A DNA stretch of 64,000 nucleotides from Aspidiotus rigidus. Taxonomy: Eukaryota; Arthropoda; Insecta; Hemiptera; Diaspididae. Position 1 is the first letter of the stretch. Each line of letters begins with the position of its first letter. Below the pieces are notes generated by a model. That model did no database searches, had not been told where the DNA came from, and saw only the letters and a list, made by a program, of their open reading frames with translations. The stretch covers positions 1,488,001-1,552,000 of the forward strand of contig JAVHKY010000074.1 of the NCBI GenBank assembly GCA_035079385.1. Direction: 5' to 3'. The translations under genes were made by a program, and so were the position numbers. Below are positions 1 through 11,912 of this stretch, piece by piece.

Positions 1-2169
1 CTCTTAGTGGATAACTTTCATCAGCTCTGAAAGTTGTGATTAATCTTTCCATTTTTCTCTCTTTTTTTTTCAGACATTCGTTCTAGCAAATATAAAATAT
101 TATACGACTAGTTTTTTTTTTTTTTTTTTTTTTTAATTGCATCCAACCATATAGAAGAATTATTTAAAAAAAAATAAATAAATAAATAATAAAAAAAAAG
201 AATAGGGGGGGAAAAAATTACACACATGCATAGTATTAAAAAAAAAACAAAAAGTGAAAACAATAGTACTCCGACATAGCAATCCGTTGTAAGGACTGGA
301 GCCGAGTTTGATTACTCTGCATTCGAATGGACAAAGAGTTTCTATAAACGATTAGCACGTTGATAAATTTTTGATTCTTAGTTAAAATAATGCAATCGGA
401 ACAGAGACATTTAGCCCCGAAGTAAAGCAGTGAGGGCGAGATCCATGAAACTTTCGGGAGCAGTTTTCTCCACCTTTTCTTTCAACAATTAACAGGGAAT
501 CTGTTTTATCGGGGGTTATTTTGTGCACAATGTCCACCGGCCGGCTTTCTAATCTGACTTCGTGAAAGGATAAAACCTAACCCAACTGTACGAGAGGACC
601 TTGGAAAAATGTCAACTTTTGAACTATGAATGATGGGAAAACTCAGAAGAATTTTGATTATGTTTCATTCTTTCAGGCTCGGAGGACGAAATTTATCCGA
701 ATCCTTCTGCTTCCAATGTTCCCTGTACCCCTCGATTAACTGCGTTAGAGATACCCCTCCCCACACAAATTTATCACTGCTCTGGCTTGTATTTCCTGAA
801 TCCACTTGAGGGTAGGATTCGGAAACGATTCTTCGCGAAAATAAATAAAATTCGTAATATTTTGCCGGATAAATGGACCCTTAATGACGGATACAAATAT
901 CATAAAAAATTTTCGAGCTCTTGAGATGCAATAAAGGAGAAAACCTGCAGGTTTATGCCCTGTACACGAGGTTCGAATAATAACCACCCCGCAGCACGAG
1001 ATCGTCGAACAAGCGAATTGAATTGGCAAGGTCGCGCGGTATTAATTTTGAATTGTTCGAATTTTTCCCTTCGTCAAATTTCGCCTCATGTATGCGCGCG
1101 ATAAAAAATATTTAAGCCTATATAAACCTAATGATGCTCCATATATTGCCGTTAGACAACATCCTGTGTCGTGCAGAGAAGGTGCGACTCTAAAAATAAC
1201 AAACAAACGCGAATAGACAAGTGAACAAATTAGCTTTGCCCGCGCTAAATCCGCGCGGCGTTCGTCGAGAAGAGCGAGAGAGGAAGGGAGGAAAATATGT
1301 ACTCTTCGTTAGAAACCCAATCTGCTTAATGAGTTAACTACGAGTACAATATTTTAGAAGCACGTCTGCACTACGGATTTGCGGGAGCTTTATAGTGAAC
1401 ATAGAACTGGTGGCTCGTCGCACGTGCCTAAAAGCTGCCTGCACTGCGCATGCATCATCAAGGTGTACCTTTATAACAAGTATGTTCTTGGAAAAAAAAA
1501 AAATAAAAAACAGTTCAAGTTTTTCTACCAGCATTTTTCTATACACGTTAAATACGTCAATGAAAATTTTCGCGTATTTTTCCCTAGTTTTGAAACTTTG
1601 ATAAAATAGCATTAAAAAATAGATTTGCATTTTTTTTTTCCTATTATTAGTGTCATTAAATGGAATTCATTGAAAAACGTTCTAATTACATTTGAAAACA
1701 ATAATTTCTACTTTAACAACTTCACGACCATGAAAATAGTATATGTACTCCATTTACGTCAGGTAGAACACACTTGTACAGTAATGAACGGGCAAGGGTG
1801 GAAGAGCACATTGTACATGGATACTTTCTCTCCAAGGAAAGACTCTTGTAGCTCCGACGTTGAGAGGAAAGTTCTTAGCTTTCATTGGGGGAGGGGAATT
1901 TTCAAACAAGAGTCAGAGAGAAGAAAATCAATGGTTCCTCCATACGAGCACTTTATCTTCGAGAAGTTTTTTCTCTCTCGACGTCCTTGGGCTGAAGCGA
2001 GCTAGTAGTCCATAAGAATATGAACGATCTCAGAATTATGGATCTGGAAGGATTCTCCAGGTGTGGAAGATACTGTCCAAGATTCTACGGACTAGTGGAC
2101 TGGACAAAGAAGAACAAAAATGTTTGAGAGTTGAATAGGCACTACAACTCTTCGTAAGAGACTGATGGA
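1..2169. other. Non-genic AT-rich DNA
   Basis: No supported gene. It holds a poly(T) run near 111-134, an A-rich low-complexity tract at about 163-250 and an A-rich tract at 1492-1510. The longest open frames (for example 1625-2005 on +) show no recognisable domain, have biased low-complexity starts and are best regarded as chance. Confidence 0.6.
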
Positions 2170-5100
2170 CTCTTTATAAAACGTAAGATTTCTTCTGGAA
2201 CACAGTGGAGATTCTCTTGGTGCACTCAACTAATTATTTTTTCGGATCATTGCTAGGCTTTTTCTGGAACATCCCTAAGATTTTTTTCGGAACACAGTGG
2301 AGATCCTTCAGGCCCAAGGAGTTTCTACTTATTTCAAAGTCGACTGATGATTTTTTCGAAATATTGCCCGGATTTTTCTGGAACGCAATGGAAACTCTTC
2401 TAGCCCAAGGAACTTGTACTTATTTCGAACTCAACTCATGAGTTTTTCGGAGCATGGTATGGCTAGGGTTTTTTCGAAACATAGCGGGGGATCCTTTTGA
2501 CCCAAGAAAGAAACTTGTATAAGTACTTATTCTAAACTCAACTGATGATGTTCCTGAGATATTGCTAGGATTTTTTGGAACATGGTGCAGATTCTTCTGG
2601 GCCATAGAACTTTTGTACTTATTTCAAACTCAACTGATGATTTTTTGGAACATTGCTAGGATTTTTGGGAACACAGTGAAGATTCTTTAAGCCCGACGAA
2701 CTTGTATTTGTTTTTATTCTAAACCCAAGTGATGATTTTTTGGAACATTGCTAGGCTTTTTTCGGAACATTGACAGATTTTTGAGAAAACAGTGAGGATC
2801 CTTCAGGTTCAAGGAACTAGTATTCATTTCAACAATTTCTCCTGAACATTGCTAGGACTTTTTGGAACACAGTGAAGATCCTTCTAGCTCAAGAAACTTG
2901 TATTTATTTCACAGATTTTTTGGGAATATTGCTAAGACTTTTTACAACATCGCTAAGCATTTTTTGGTACACAGTGGAGGTCCTTCAGGCCCACGGAACA
3001 CGTATTTATTTCAAAGATTTTTCCAAAGTATTTCTCGGATTTTTTGGAACATAGTGAAGATCTTTTTGGCACAAAAAACTTGTATGAATTTGTTTCAACG
3101 ATTTTTCCGGAACATTGCTAGCATTTTTCGAGATTCTGGCTCAAGAAACTTGCATTTATTCCACAGATGTTTTGGGAATATTGCTACGATCTTCTTGGAA
3201 TATTGCTAGGACTTTTTAGAATATTGCTAGGATTCATTTGGTGTACAGAAGAGGTCCTACATGCCCAAGGAACTTGTACTTAGTCTACATTGTCAGACTT
3301 TTTTTGGAACATTACTTAAATTTTTTTGAATACCATGGAGATCCTTCTGGCTCAAGAAACTTGTATTTATTTCGAAAGATTTTTCCGAAACAGTGCTACG
3401 ATTATTTTGGAACATTTCTAGGACTTTTTACAAAATCGCTAAGATTTTTTTGAACACCGTGGAGATCCTCCTAGCTCAAGAAACTTGTATTTATTTCGAA
3501 AGATGTTTCCGGAACATTGCTACGATTTTTTTGGAACATTTCTAGGATTTTTACAACATCGCTAAGATGTTTTTTTGGAATACTGGGGAGCTCCATCTGG
3601 CTCAAAGAACTTGTACTTATTTCTAATTCAAGTGACGATTTTTCGGAGTATTGCACTGCGAGGAGTTTTTTGAAACACAGTGCAGATCCTTCTACCCCAA
3701 GAAAACTTGTATGCACATATTATTTAAAAATGAACTTATGTAATTTTTCCGAAACATTGCTAGGATTTCTGCTAATATTTTTTCGGATTATCGCTAGGAA
3801 TTTTCTTGGGGCACAGTAGAGATTCTTCTAGCCCGAGGGCTTTGTGCCAATATCAAACTCAACCGATGATTTTTCTGGTACATTGCTGAGATTTTTTTGG
3901 AACGTAGTGGAGACTCTTCTGGCCCAAGGAAATTGTATCAATTTCAATTTCAACTGATGTTTTTTTCCAGATCATTGCATCGCTAGGATCTTTTTAAAAC
4001 GCAGCAGAAATCCTTTGGACCCAAGGGACTTGTATGTATTTATTTAAAACTCAAATCATGATTTTTCCAAACATTTCTAGGATATTTTTGGAACACTGGA
4101 AATTTTTTGGCCCATAAAATTTTGGCACTACTTTCAAACTGAACGGATGATTTCTCTGGGATTTTGCCAAAATTTTTTGGGAACGCAGTGGAGGCTCTTC
4201 TGGACCAAGGAAATTGTATTTACTTCAAACTCAACTGATGATTTTTCCCAACGTTTCTAGGATTTTTTTGGAACACTGTGGAGATTTTTTGGCCCATAAA
4301 ATTTTGGTACTAATTTCAAACTTAACGGATGATTTTTGATATTGCTAAAATTTTTTGGAAACGCAGTGGAGGCTCTTCTGGCCCAAGGAAATTGTATTTA
4401 TTTCAAACTCAACTGATGATTTTTTCCAGATCATTGCATCGCTAGTATCTTATTAAAACACAGCGGAAATTCTTGGGACCCAAGGGACTTGTATGTATTT
4501 ATTTAAAACTGAACTGATGATTATTCCCAACTTTTCTAGGATTTTTTTGAAACACTGTGAAGATTCTTCAGCCCATGAAATTTTTGTACTAATTTCAAAC
4601 TTAACGGATGACTTTTCCGGGATATTGCTAAAATTTTTTGGAAACGCAGTGGAGGCTCTTCTGGCCCAAGGAAATTGTATTTATTTCAAACCCAACTGAT
4701 GATTTTTCCCAACATTTCTAGGATTTTTTTGAAACACTGTGAAGATTCTTCAGCCCATGAAATTTTTGTACTAATTTCAAACTCAACGGATGATTTTTTC
4801 CAGATCATTGCATCGCTAGGATCTTTTTAAAACGCAGCGGAAATCCTTTGGACCCAAGGGACTTGTATGTATTTATTTAAAACTCAACTGATGATTTTTC
4901 CCAACGTTTCTAGGATTTTTTTGGAACACTGTGGAGATTTTTTGGCCCATAACATTTTGGTACTAATTTCAAACTCTACGAATGACTTTTCCGGTATATT
5001 GCTAATATTTTTTGGGAACGCAGTGGAGGCTCTCCTGGCCCAAGGAAATTGTATTTACTTCAAACTCAACTGATGATTTTTTCCAGATCATTGCATCGCT

Positions 5101-5460
5101 AGGATCTTTTTAAAACGCAGCGGAAATCCTTGGGACCCAAGGGACTCGTATGTATTTATTTAAAACTCAACTGATGATTTTTCCCAATGTTTCTAGGATT
5201 TTTTTGGAACACTGTGGAGATTGTTTGGCCCATAAAATTTCGGTACTAATTTCAAACTCCACGGATGATTTTTCCGCGATATTGCTAAAATTTTTTGGAA
5301 ACGCAGTGGAGGCTCTTCTGGCCCAAGGAAATTGTATTTACTTCAAAAACTCGACTGATGATTTTTTTGGAACATTGCTAGGTTTTTTTTTGGAACACAG
5401 TGGTGATTTTTCTGCTCAATGGAACTTTTAGATTTATTTCGAACTTGACTGATGATTTTA
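2170..5460. repeat. Complex satellite A, about 94-bp unit with higher-order structure
   Basis: Tandem diverged units repeat the phrases 'ggaacacagtggagatcctt', 'cccaaggaacttgtattta' and 'aactgatgatttttt' about every 90-95 bp. In the first half (2.2-4.0 kb) the units are heterogeneous. From about 4.0 kb a multi-unit block recurs: the marker 'gggactTgtatgtattta' starts near 4025, 4484, 4858 and 5141, giving spacings of 459, 374 and 283 bp, close to 5, 4 and 3 basic units. Open frames in this array (for example 4493-4699, 4867-5073, 5150-5431) encode near-identical 68-93 residue peptides only because the DNA is repeated. They are not genes. The array ends gradually around 5.46 kb. Confidence 0.9.
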
Positions 5461-7679
5461 TAATTTTTTTAAACAAAATTCTTCTAAATCAACAGACGAG
5501 TGAAACTCATATAAACGTAATAATTTCCAAACAGTTCGTCATTTTGCGAGTCCTCCGATACAAAAATACCAGATACCCACGTGAAAAGTTCACCTCAAAC
5601 AAGTAAATTTAATTTGAATGAACTTTCCAAAAATGTTAAAATTGAACATCCTAAAAAAATTCCATATCGACGTGACGTTCTACGTTTGGTACTTTAAAAT
5701 CGAACAGGCTGTAAGACTACCATAATAATCGGTAAAAAACAAACTTCTATACGCAAGCTCGAATTAATTTTCAACATTTAATTTGCAGAATGTCGATAAC
5801 CATAGGAGCTACACAGTATCAGTATACGGTTACAATAGAAGCAGTACTGTTCCGGAATGCATTCTCTCACGAACTTTGTCTTTGACACGACTAGAGGAAT
5901 GCAAAACGAGTACCGGTATATCAGCATACAGTGATTCCTATCATTGACAAGACGCGATGACAAATAATGGTGCGTGGAAGCGGCCTGATTACAAAGCAGC
6001 GTGACAAGACATGTAATGCCGCTAAACATGGCATTTAATATTTCTCGTACCAGTATTCAACAAATTATTGTACGTATATCCGAATTTCCTCGTACTCCCT
6101 TCTCACCGTCAAAAATAGCATTTCCCCGGTGATTCGACACTTCTCTCGAACCGTCTCATTCTCAATGTCACGTTGTCAGGGCCTGTACGCTGCAACCCAA
6201 ACGGAGGAATCCTTCAAAAGTAGGCAACACGAATTTTTTTTTTTTTGAGTCGAAGTACCTACAATTATTCGATTATTATTTTCATAAATGAGAACATTAG
6301 TATAGACCTAGACGTGTATAAGGCTTGTGAATTATGTACATATATAATGGGATTTCGAGAAAATTACAGCAATATTTTTCTCATTTTATACTTCATTAAA
6401 CGAGTCATATATTGGAGCCTTGAATAGAAAAATGGTTTCGATGCTTAAAAAAAAAAAAAAAAGGAACAAACACTGTACCGACGTAAAGCCACAGTATTTT
6501 ATTACGAAGGTATATAACGGTGTACGATACCAGAATATACCGTAAGGATAAGTTTACTTAAATTGAGGTGAAGGTCTGTCGATATCGATAAGCTGTAGGT
6601 ATAATATTCTGATGTGCATCTGATGCGTGCGCTAAGAAGAAAAAGCACACACACAAAATGAAAGGAAGACATCCATACTCTATTGCAGCAAGTCTTATTT
6701 CAATATTAATGTCACGTCCGATCACGACGTCTCATGTTTCATTCGAATTGATACACCATTTTTTCCTCTCATGAAAAATATGAGCTACGGTATCCTTCGA
6801 TTTGCTTTTTATTTTTACTTCGCCGATACGCGCCAACAAATCATTTCTCTTTTTCGTATCTCGCGAGACCGCCCTTCAGAATGATTTTTTCTCGAGAATG
6901 ATGATGCGCTTAATTTCGCTAATCCAAAATGAAATCTAGCTATATCCGTGCGCCTCATACACTTCTCATTTCATTTAGATGAACTCAAATAAAACTGTAG
7001 ATATAATACCGTCTCTTTGTTTATTTTTGCTCGAGTCACATGTTTGTGCATCGATATGACATTTAGACAGCCATGATACACAATGATGTAGAAAGTGTTA
7101 CACAGAAAAACTTGTCCTCCACCCCTCATTCTTCTGACCCAGTGAATAAGAAACCGTTTTGCTTAATAACAGTAGAAGACTACTGATTACGGATATGCAT
7201 CGATGGTGATAACTATTGCTCAAAAGCTCGATTCAACAAACACACACCTAGCTTAAAATTTTGAAGCAATATTATGTTTACTTAATGGCATGATGAAATT
7301 GCAGAAATACTTCATATCAACTAGTTTTCATACAGGTTCACACACACAACGCAATAATGAATTTATTTTGATTGTATTTCAACAAAAATTCTGTATAGTA
7401 TTCTGTTTCTATAAGATTGTCACATTCTTCTGATCAGGTACTCGCCGACAGAAAGCGCGTTTCACATAAGAGCAAAATCCCACTTCTCATATGTAGGTCA
7501 AAAAACAACATAACGCAATGCACATCTTATCGCAGACATACATAGATAAGAATTAACTTACATCAGGATCATTGCTTATCACCTATCAATATGTACATGT
7601 ACATAAACAAATAAAACCCAACAATGCAATGCAGAGTAACTTGATTCTTCAGACTATTTTATTAAACTTAAATCAACTT
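5461..7679. other. Non-genic DNA
   Basis: No gene or named repeat recognised. A short T run lies at about 6235-6246 and an A run at 6447-6463. Frames are short and without family resemblance. Confidence 0.6.
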
Positions 7680-9375
7680 AAATGAGTCAATTTGCTTTTG
7701 TTGACACCTTTTATTATTACACAAAACTCGATTTAAAACGAGTCTGTGCGCCAGGCTTGTTCCATAGATGGTTCCGTGCTCCTCATAGTTTACAAAAGGA
7801 TCTACAATGTACTAGGAAATTTCGGACGTCTTGTATTGTCAGCTGATGAAGGAAGCACGACTGTTCTGATGGAAAAGAAAGTGTACCACGAAAAAGTACT
7901 GAGGTTGGTAGAAGATAAATCGACTTACAAAAAGTTGGCTACAAATCCGAACTCGAGCCTTCAACGCAAAAGCAATGAGTTGGTCCAGCAGTTGTGTAAA
8001 GAAAATTATATCGACGACAAGCTCAGAAAATATCTCACTGACTACGTTGCAGTCTCCCCCAAATTTTATGGAGTACCCAAAAAAACGTAAGTCGGATACG
8101 CCACTCCGGCCCATACTGTCCTGTACGAACTCACCTAAGTACAAGCTTTCACAATTCATGGCAGAGATTTTGTCTAATATCCGCATCGAAGATCACAACA
8201 GCACCCGTTCCTCATCTCATCTCATTCGGGCTATTTCATCCGTCGAATTGGACCCATCACACATTATGGGGTCCTTTGATGCCGTATCATTGTTCACCAC
8301 GATTCCGGTCTCGATGGCCATGCAGGTGATAGAGGGAAGATGGGGCGAGTTGGCTGGTGGGTGGACAACAATGGTGGAAGGACGTTTTTTTCAAAGTGCT
8401 AAAATTCTGCCTGCCCGGAAGCTACCTCAGCTATAATGGTATCATATACTCACAAATAGAGGGTCTAGCTATGGGCAGCCCCCTCTCCCCAATTGTAGCG
8501 GAACTGGTACTCGACAAACTTTTCGCCTCATTGGATAGTACTTTTGGTTCCAGTATCAGCTTCAAGACCAAGTATGTGAACGACAGCCTGTTTTTCGTCA
8601 ATGTAAGCATTTGTGATGATCTTCTGGAATGTTTGAACAACTTTGATAGCAGAATTAATTTTTGACACGCTACGTGAAAACGGTTATTGAGAATGTTGTA
8701 CATTGTGACCCTCCTAGTATCAATAATTCATGTCTATCTAATAAGAAATATTTCTCGACCCCGTTTACAGGCCCAAGCAGCGCGATTATTCGTAAGATCC
8801 TTCAGAAATTGGATAACCAAATTTGTGTTTCTTTCGGCAGTTACAACACCTTGAGAGAAAAATTCTTTTCGAAAGATAAAGACAAGAACCCCACCTTGCA
8901 AAGTTCTGGTGTTGTATACAAGGTTCCCTGTTCGGTGTGCCCTGATACATTCTATGTGGGGGAGACCCCTCAACTGTTAAAGAAGAGAGTCGACCAACAC
9001 AAATCGCACTGTTACTTTAGCCTCTCACTCTTGTGATACAGGGCACAGTTTCAATTTTGACGTAATTAAAATAGTTGGTCGTGAGAATAATGATAAGAAG
9101 AGGAAGATGTGAAAAGTACTACATAATTATTTTAAGATGTAATAACGTGAATTTCAAAACCGATACTTCTAATCTCGCCAACACTTATGCGTCACTCATT
9201 CGTGAATTGTAGCTTTATCTCCGGTCCTGAACGTGTTGGCACGTGCCTTTTTTTCTCACGTTCGTATCTGGTCTCCTCTCTCTTTATTTTTATTTCAGTA
9301 CGTTTCAATCTCCTGATGAAACGTCGAGTTTTGTAAAATAATAAAAGGTGGCAACAAAAGCAAATTGACTCATTT
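7680..9375 (+). mobile_element. Penelope-like element (PLE) with inverted terminal copies
   Basis: A degraded PLE is bounded by 52-bp arms at 7680-7731 and 9324-9375 that are reverse complements with about 3 mismatches. The right arm lies in the expected 3' non-coding tail. The left arm is the same tail inverted and ends just before the surviving coding sequence. PLEs are known to carry terminal repeats in direct or inverted orientation, so this layout fits the family. Between the arms are reverse transcriptase (RT) and GIY-YIG endonuclease remnants. The element is 5'-truncated and frameshifted, so it is a dead copy. Confidence 0.85.
7746..9111 (+). pseudogene. PLE reverse transcriptase/GIY-YIG endonuclease remnant
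   Basis: In autonomous PLEs this protein copies RNA into DNA and nicks the target through its GIY-YIG domain. Frame 1 (7746-8090) ends in 'SPKFYGVPKK'. After a shift near 8085 another frame gives 'PLRPILSCTNSPKYKLSQ' and 'SFDAVSLFTTIP', which are PLE RT motifs. After a further shift near 8370-8400 comes 'IEGLAMGSPLSPIVAE' and then the catalytic box as YVND instead of YVDD, a change in an essential Asp. The frame stops near 8665, where the end of the RT and its linker are mostly deleted; only 'FDTLRENGY' survives. 8719-9036 has the connector and 'VVYKVPCSVC...FYVGET', the GIY-YIG signature. A last shift near 9015 gives 'DTGHSFNFDVIKIVGRE' ending at 9111. At least three frameshifts, one key substitution and an internal deletion make it non-functional. 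Confidence 0.9.
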
Positions 9376-10889
9376 AATTTATTACTTTGTTTGTCACGGA
9401 AAAATAAATCTTCCTTTATTAAATCAACTTGTAGAACACACAAATAGCAGAGGATGCGTGTGCTAGTAAGGCTAGCTAAGCAATTATATTGAAAGAACTC
9501 CCTATGCTAGTGATTGTAATTGAGAAGTGAAACTTCAAGTCCGAGGACTAAGTCAGTTTTCAGCAGATCACTTTACAAATACAGCAATCATGAAAGTTTG
9601 CAAAGTTTTTCCAACATGAAACTCAGTTCTTAGTAGCAGCACCAAACAGAGACTACTTGATTGACCTCCTTCTGATATTGCCACAAGGTACTTCTTTCCT
9701 TTAACCTTGGGTCCCCTTTCTTACTCAAGGTCACTCGCTGTCTTTTCACATCTCGCCATTGCATTGTCTAGATAGATATGGTTTCTTTAACGACGCATCA
9801 ACCTGAGGTCTTAAGCGTCCAATATTTACATTGTTTAGGAAAACAAAACAATTTAACATTTCTAGCTTATCTTCTATGAAAAGTAGATGCCTTGTCGTTG
9901 TCAGCCATCGTGATTTCATCTGTGGTACAATTCTGGTTGTAAATTCTTCGACGTTCTAGAGCATGGCGTGTGCTACTGTTATTCTTTCTGTAGGGCAATG
10001 TTTACCCACAGGGTGTGAGATTTCCAAGAAGTACGGCTGATGCGTGAAAAGTGTGCGGCCGATTCTAACCCGGCTTAAGGCGTGTTCCATTCTTTAATGT
10101 GGGGTTTTAAAATTCTTCAGCGGTTGGAACCTTCAAGTATAGGCCACCAATTTTGTCTGATGTCACAAATCATGGTTTGCAACTTCATTTGCGTGAACGA
10201 TAAAAATGTTATATATTGGATTCCCTATTAATGATTGTTACTGTAAAGAGGTAGATAAATCTTTGACGTTTTAGTATGGACTGGTGCAGCAATGAGATTG
10301 TCCAGATATGCCGGCATAAAAGTCGGCAATTTTCCAATACCTTTGGTTGAAGTATTGTTGACAGCGCATATGCTGGCAAGACGTCAGGTCAATGCATTCG
10401 AACGGTTCAATCGCCGCTATCCATCAACAATTTATGAACAAACGCGACTGTTTGCGGGGATCCATTGTTTATGTTAAAAACAGACAAGGTATTTGAACGG
10501 GAGCTATCGTTGTCCATCAACAATTAAGGACATAGCGGCTGCTTACACGAGGCCCGGCCGTCACCAGCGCGCCAGCGTTGCAACAATCACAGAGCCATTT
10601 TCAATGTTGAGGACAGACAATTCATTAAAAGGGTTTCTTGCAAGCAACCGCCCCTGTATTTCAACAGTTATGGACAAATGCGACTGCATGCAGCAACTGC
10701 TGACCATATCGGCACGTTTTTTCTGGATATTCACGCCAGGTCCAATGTTTACCGTTAAATCAGCCACAACTTTAGTCAGGGTCTCTTAATTTTTCATGTG
10801 GTCTTTGTATTTCACTACCCGTCTTTTGAGCACATTACAGAAGGATTCCTGTGGTTTCGGACTTGATCAATCGGAGGAATTAAGGTGAA
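9376..10889. other. Non-genic DNA with a faint internal duplication
   Basis: No gene supported. Around 10380-10720 similar phrases such as 'atccatcaacaatttatg' and 'caacaaatgcgactg'-like stretches recur, suggesting a strongly diverged duplication. Frames at 10292-10477 and 10493-10789 show no recognisable domain. Confidence 0.45.
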
Positions 10890-11440
10890 CAATTTTTTGT
10901 AAATTATGTCGTTGTAGAAGAGCCGGAATCAACAGACTAGAAGTTTTACCAGATAAAGACGGGGATGAAACATTTGGTTTCCTTCGCGACATTATATCGT
11001 TGGAAGGATGCCTGACAATTTCAGAAGTTCAAATTCGTTTAAAAGGAGAATTCCTCTGATGTCATCCTGTGCACAGAATTCTTGGTCAATCAGAAGTATT
11101 GTGGGGGCCAGGGGAAATGTAAATTATGTCATCATAGTACAGTCAGAATCGACTGACCAATGTTTTACCAGAAAAAGATGGCGATGAAACGTTTGGTTTC
11201 TTCGGCAACATGTATCGTTGGAAGAATGCCTCAAAATTTCAGGAGTTTGACTTACAGTAAAATTCCTTTGAAAGAAGGATTTCTATGGTGGCCTGCTGAG
11301 CACGCAGTTCTTGGTCAATCACAGGAATCATGGCGTCGTCGTAGTCGAGTCATTCATAAGTTTTACCCGATAAAGACGACGGTGAAACCTTCGGTCATCT
11401 TTAAAGGATACTTCAAAATGTCAAAAGTTTAAGGGTCTCA
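10890..11440. repeat. Diverged tandem repeat, about 200-218 bp, 2.5 copies
   Basis: The phrase 'ttttaccagataaagacg' and its variants start at about 10944, 11163 and 11361, spacings of 219 and 198 bp. Each is followed by 'gatgaaac.tttggtt' and a 'tatcgttggaagga.tgcct' block and preceded by 'gtaaattatgtc' in the first two copies. Copies are perhaps 75-80% similar by eye. No coding function is visible; the frame at 11160-11432 simply runs through the repeat. Confidence 0.75.
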
Positions 11441-11547
11441 ATCTCACACATGTGTTGTCGTCACAAAGTCAAAAAAAAAATTAATTTCTTGGGTGAATTC
11501 CGTTGAAGGAATGAGCCACTGGCTCTCAGCCTTTCAGTCTCTCACTT

Positions 11548-11805
11548 TTGCAAAAGAAAAAAACTGATCCTACAAAGGCAGAATTGTCTACAGTTATGGT
11601 TCAGATTAACCGTTGCCACTACGATACGATGATAAAAACTGGAATAGAATTTGAGAAACATCGAAAGCTCACGTCATTCATTTTTTCCCAGTGGATACTT
11701 GAATACGAATCAAGAATAAAGTATTACAAAAATGCTCAGCTCGAACTCCGTCGAAATAGAGGAATCTTTTTGAAGAGAAATGTGCCAACATCCGTTCGAA
11801 ATTAG
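11548..11805 (+). other. Unassigned 85-codon open frame
   Basis: The predicted peptide is basic, rich in Lys, Arg and Glu, with no motif I recognise. It lies just upstream of a hairpin followed by CGAAAC (11879-11912) that resembles the 3' non-coding motif of some PLEs. It may be a scrap of a retroelement or chance. No start context or splice signals support it. Confidence 0.15.
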
Positions 11806-11878
11806 CTGTCAACAAAGAGATCCTCAAAACATTTTCATTTTCGTGTTTGTATTTGTGATTCGATATTTTTAACTTTAG

Positions 11879-11912
11879 TTTGACAATGGTCTTCGACCGA
11901 AACGCGTCACAA
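11879..11912 (+). other. Hairpin with trailing GAAAC, possible decayed hammerhead-like motif
   Basis: A small stem GGTC-ttc-GACC is followed directly by GAAACG and preceded by TTGACAA. The arrangement mimics a hammerhead core (CUGANGA, stem II, GAAA), which is known from PLE terminal repeats. The first box deviates at two invariant positions, so even if it is a relic it should be inactive. Similarity by chance is quite possible. Confidence 0.2.

Noticed and set aside
1625..2005. 126-codon open frame on the plus strand as a gene
   Set aside because: Low-complexity T-rich start, no motif, no supporting splice or conservation evidence visible.
2205..5606. Series of similar 60-115 residue open frames suggesting a family of repeated small proteins
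   Set aside because: They follow the 94-bp satellite; frames shift between units, there are stops, and similarity is at the DNA level.
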